From Bacteroidales bacterium (GTDB lineage: Bacteria > Bacteroidota > Bacteroidia > Bacteroidales > UBA12077), in contig JASGMZ010000103.1 of NCBI GenBank assembly GCA_030156305.1, positions 1 through 9,470 on the forward strand: a stretch of 9,470 nt of DNA, read 5' to 3'. Shown piece after piece: positions 7,607 through 9,470 of this stretch. The position numbers were made by a program, and so were the translations under genes. Position 1 is the first letter of the stretch. Every line of letters begins with the position of its first letter. The notes beneath the pieces are model-generated. The model ran no database searches. It saw nothing but the letters and a program-made list of their open reading frames with translations, and was not told the DNA's origin.

Positions 7607-8404
7607 TTAAACTATGTATTTCATAACAATTTGTCCAATTTGAGTTAGTTCTACTTTTGCAAAGTTCACTTGATTCTCGCCAGGAGGACCACTTGTAAAA
7701 TGTAAGGCTTCAATATACCGATTCTTAATTAAGTCGTTCATTGAGTGAGAAATCTTTACTTTCATGCTATTTTCAGTTATGTTTTTTTTTGCAGAATATA
7801 GATTCACAAAATCAGACAACCATTCAGAAGTAATTCTTCCTCCATTGGAGGAGAAAGATTGCATACGCCAAGTTGGCCAATTTCGACTGTCAGACAAAAT
7901 AGTCAGTGCTTGGGGTGTAAGCATTTCAATTTGATTGAGTGCATATTTATGGTCTTCAAACAAAGAACTAAAGTTAGTCTCAGCAATGTGTTCCAAAGCT
8001 TTTGCCAAATGCTGGGTAAGTTCTAAATCTGGAGTTGAGTTATCTAAAATTCGTAGTATCTTATTAAATAAAGTGTTGCCTGTTGGACTTGTGAGTAGTT
8101 TTTTAAGACTATTCAATCTTTCTTCAATATGATCTTGTTTATTAAAATAGACTGTGAGTAAAAATTCTTTTTTCGCTTCTTTTATATCTTTGTCAATTTC
8201 ATCATTCCAATTTATTAATGTATTAATGACGTCTCCAATTTTGAACAGGCCAAGAACTTTATCTCTGATTGTTTTGATTGTTTTTTCGGCTACAATCGAA
8301 TTCTCTTCTTCTCCGGAGAGACTAACTTTTTCAAGTCGCTGTTCTAAACTCTTTTGTTGAGTGTAGAAATACATGTCAGGATTCGTTATTATTATTTCAT
8401 TCAT
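7607..8404 (-). CDS. Hypothetical protein, cassette A (faint Abi-alpha-like layout)
   Basis: 265-aa protein, ATG at 8402-8404, 19 bp after the cassette-start hexamer (8424-8429). There is no signal peptide or membrane segment, so it should be cytoplasmic. Residues 1-150 look helical and charged (EQRLEKVSL, IDKDIKEAKKEF, EERLNSLKKLL). Residues about 157-175 read ALNQIEMLTPQALTILSDS, and the end is a winged-helix-like AKVELTQIGQIVMKYIV. An LTP...IL helix followed by a short domain ending in a L-T-x-x-G-x-x strand recalls the layout of Abi-alpha/DUF4393 proteins, which have been linked to phage abortive infection. This is only a visual resemblance, so no function is assigned. No catalytic motif is visible. 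It is the first complete cassette in the array and is probably cotranscribed with cassette B. Confidence 0.8.
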   Translation of the reverse strand: MNEIIITNPDMYFYTQQKSLEQRLEKVSLSGEEENSIVAEKTIKTIRDKVLGLFKIGDVINTLINWNDEIDKDIKEAKKEFLLTVYFNKQDHIEERLNSLKKLLTSPTGNTLFNKILRILDNSTPDLELTQHLAKALEHIAETNFSSLFEDHKYALNQIEMLTPQALTILSDSRNWPTWRMQSFSSNGGRITSEWLSDFVNLYSAKKNITENSMKVKISHSMNDLIKNRYIEALHFTSGPPGENQVNFAKVELTQIGQIVMKYIV

Positions 8405-8423
8405 TTTGATTTTCTCTTATTGT

Positions 8424-8500
8424 GCCTAACGTGGTATATATGAATGCGTATATACCAAATTTAAAACATGCGTAAAACTGCCATATAGAGGATGTTTACG
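8424..8500 (-). repeat. Cassette-start R' box with adjacent palindrome: attI or degenerate attC
   Basis: GTTAGGC on the minus strand (8430-8424) marks the 5' end of cassette A. Immediately to its right is a perfect 8-bp inverted repeat, GGTATATA (8433-8440) and TATATACC (8449-8456), with an 8-base loop. A looser pairing also exists between the AAC-containing arm at 8428-8442 and the arm ending at GTTTACG (8494-8500), about 10 of 15 positions. It could be the R' half of an upstream attC or an attI-like site. The R'' candidate CGTAAAC is a poor match to consensus. The R' box is seen directly; the outer limit is uncertain. Confidence 0.4.
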
Positions 8501-8643
8501 AAGATTCATCAAATCCGGATGCATTGGTGGAAACATACGTTTCTCATCAGTACCAGGGTTATAGATGCAAAGCTAACAATTATTTAGATAAACAACGAAA
8601 AATATCAATAAAATCTCTCTACAGTTTAAAAATCAAAAAATGA
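8476..8643 (+). pseudogene. Possible C-terminal coding remnant, unrecognised
   Basis: Between a TAA (8473-8475) and a TGA (8641-8643) a plus-strand frame reads HIEDVYEDSSNPDALVETY, then SHQYQGYRCKANNYLDKQRK, ending in KSLYSLKIKK. The composition is protein-like and lacks a start, so it may be the tail of a gene whose front was lost when cassettes or another element joined at about 8430-8475. It converges on the restored end of the recombinase relic (8658), leaving 14 bp between them. No family is recognised. At 55 codons it could still be chance, and it overlaps the candidate outer arm of the recombination site. Confidence 0.25.
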
Positions 8644-8657
8644 CAACCAGTTAATTC

Positions 8658-9378
8658 CTATATCACTCTACCTGAATTAATCGCTGTATATCTCTTCTCC
8701 GGATTCAGCAGCTTGGAATTGATTTCTAATCTCTTCTTGGCCGTCAGGTTAACATAACCCTGCAGTGACATCTTTTTTCGTACTGTTCCCGACCATCTTT
8801 CGTACCACGATCGGATTCACAAGCAGTTCACTGGTGAGATGAGAAATATAACTGTTCCGGGTATACGAAGTAGATAAATCTGGATTCAACTCAAGATCTT
8901 TAGCAATCACTTTTAACGCTGAATTGATCGGATCAAGGGCAATTCTGATCTCTTTCTTGATTTTCGCTTCATTTTTATCAAGAGGTTCTATGTCGTTGAG
9001 GAATGGAAAGATATATCCATCTTGCTCCTTGTTCCCTTGACGGTTTATTATTTCAACCATCGGCGGGAGTAGGGGAGCATATATGAAAGTGGGTTTTTCG
9101 CCTTTTCGCAACGTCTTTTTTCTTTGGAAAATGATTTCTCCGGATGCTGTAACAATATTCTCATACCGTAGCCGACAGAGATCCCCGAAATTCAGTCCAT
9201 TGCAGTAGAACATGAATACGAATATATCCCTGGCGGTCGCCAATATCGGATTATCAGTTTCGTAGTTTTCCACTTTCCGGTTAAATGTGACCCTCCAGAA
9301 TACAGGTGCAACCTCTTCACTGTTTTCACGATACTTCCTTGTTAAAATAACAATTTGTAGCAACCAAAAAAAACTCAC
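8658..9378 (-). pseudogene. Truncated, frameshifted Bacteroidota tyrosine recombinase
   Basis: From a GTG at 9376-9378 the minus strand encodes 209 residues to a TAA at 8749-8751. Residues 34-209 match the catalytic domain of Bacteroidota site-specific integrases: NYETDNPILATARDIF, FYCNGLNFGDLCRLRYENI, YIFPFL, and SYTRNSYISHLTSELL (HxxR-like region, RNSY here) with VVRKMVGNSTKKDV. The frame then breaks: one extra base in GGG (plus strand CCC, 8758-8760) gives AGLC-stop. Removing it gives AGYVNLTAKKRLEINSKL and on to a TAG at 8658-8660, restoring the expected catalytic Tyr in GYV. The N-terminal SAM-like half is absent and the first 33 residues do not look like it; the family is usually about 400 aa. 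The position of the first catalytic Arg reads CNG, which may be normal for this subgroup. It lies directly behind the AraC-type gene, in the same frame. Confidence 0.75.
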
Positions 9379-9408
9379 AATTTTACGCTTTACCTGATCG
9401 CCGATATA

Positions 9409-9470
9409 TTAACTTAGATTCCGGAATTCATTCGGTGTGAACCCGGTCTCATTCTTAAACATTCGGGTAA
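9409..9470 (-). CDS. AraC-family transcriptional regulator, last 19 residues (runs off window)
   Basis: Reading in from the right edge, the minus strand gives TRMFKNETGFTPNEFRNLS and a TAA at 9409-9411. This is the conserved end of the second helix-turn-helix of AraC/XylS regulators (FxRxFKxxxGxTPxxxR). Only the C-terminus is inside the window, so neither the sensor domain nor the regulated genes can be told. It probably marks the boundary of the mobile region. Confidence 0.75.
   Translation of the reverse strand, partial: TRMFKNETGFTPNEFRNLS

Larger units (their letters stand above)
6714..8430 (-). mobile_element. Two-cassette integron-like array without integrase (CALIN)
   Basis: Read on the minus strand, two genes are each followed directly by an attC-like palindrome. 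Cassette A would span 7465-8429 and cassette B 6720-7464, using the standard cut after the G of GTTRRRY-like R' boxes. Cassette A starts with (G)TTAGGC and ends with R'' GCCTAAC; cassette B starts with (G)TTATGT and ends with R'' ACATAAC. Each start is the exact complement of its own R'' box, as expected if each cassette was once a circle with a complete attC. No IntI-like integrase is in the window. The bases below 6714 on the minus strand (TTATGTACTTAACG onward) may be the start of a third cassette that was cut off near 6613. Confidence 0.72.

Noticed and set aside
8658..9378. Recombinase at the right edge as the integron integrase of the cassettes
   Set aside because: Its motifs (CNGLNF, RNSYISHL) fit Bacteroidota phage or island integrases, and no IntI-specific patch is visible.
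1..9470. CRISPR array, tRNA, rRNA or riboswitch
   Set aside because: No regularly spaced repeats, clover-leaf sequence or conserved RNA motif was seen on either strand.

Overview
The window looks like an accessory, island-like stretch from a member of Bacteroidota, perhaps Bacteroidales or a relative; the order is inference. The evidence is low G+C by eye, absence of Shine-Dalgarno sequences before the starts, one promoter of the Bacteroidota form (TTTG, about 20 bp, TAnnTTTG), a typical Bacteroidota signal peptide, a DUF6371-like remnant, an IS91-type transposase remnant paired with a tyrosine recombinase, and a Bacteroidota-type integrase fragment.

Left part (1-5348). A broken C-terminal piece of a DUF6371-like mobile-element protein (44-319, +) is followed by about 140 bp of plain intergenic DNA. 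Then comes one very large intact gene on the minus strand (459-5348, 1629 aa). It fuses an N-terminal HSP90/sacsin-like ATPase to a C-terminal superfamily 1 (Upf1-like, COG1112-type) helicase. It stands alone, without an obvious operon partner, and is the best candidate in the window for an anti-phage or nucleic-acid surveillance system.

Middle part (about 5467-6660). This is a decayed IS91-family insertion. It has a cluster of inverted repeats, a Bacteroidota-type promoter, a tyrosine recombinase pseudogene with several frameshifts, one internal stop and a central deletion, and then, overlapping it by ATGA, the N-terminal zinc-finger part of an IS91 transposase with two internal stops. The transposase is cut off near 6613.

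Right part (6714-8430). Two genes on the minus strand are each followed by an imperfect palindrome with the architecture of an integron attC site. The hexamer at the 5' end of each cassette is exactly complementary to the R'' box at its own 3' end, which is the signature of integron cassettes. No integron integrase is seen, so this is best read as a small cassette cluster lacking an integrase (a CALIN). Cassette A encodes a 265-aa cytoplasmic protein of unknown function; cassette B encodes a 204-aa secreted protein of unknown function.

Right edge (8476-9470). There is a short possible coding remnant on the plus strand. On the minus strand there is an N-terminally truncated tyrosine recombinase whose catalytic-tyrosine segment has been moved out of frame by one extra base, and the last 19 residues of an AraC-family regulator run off the window edge.

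Overall the region is a graveyard of mobile elements surrounding three intact genes: the ATPase-helicase and the two cassette genes.
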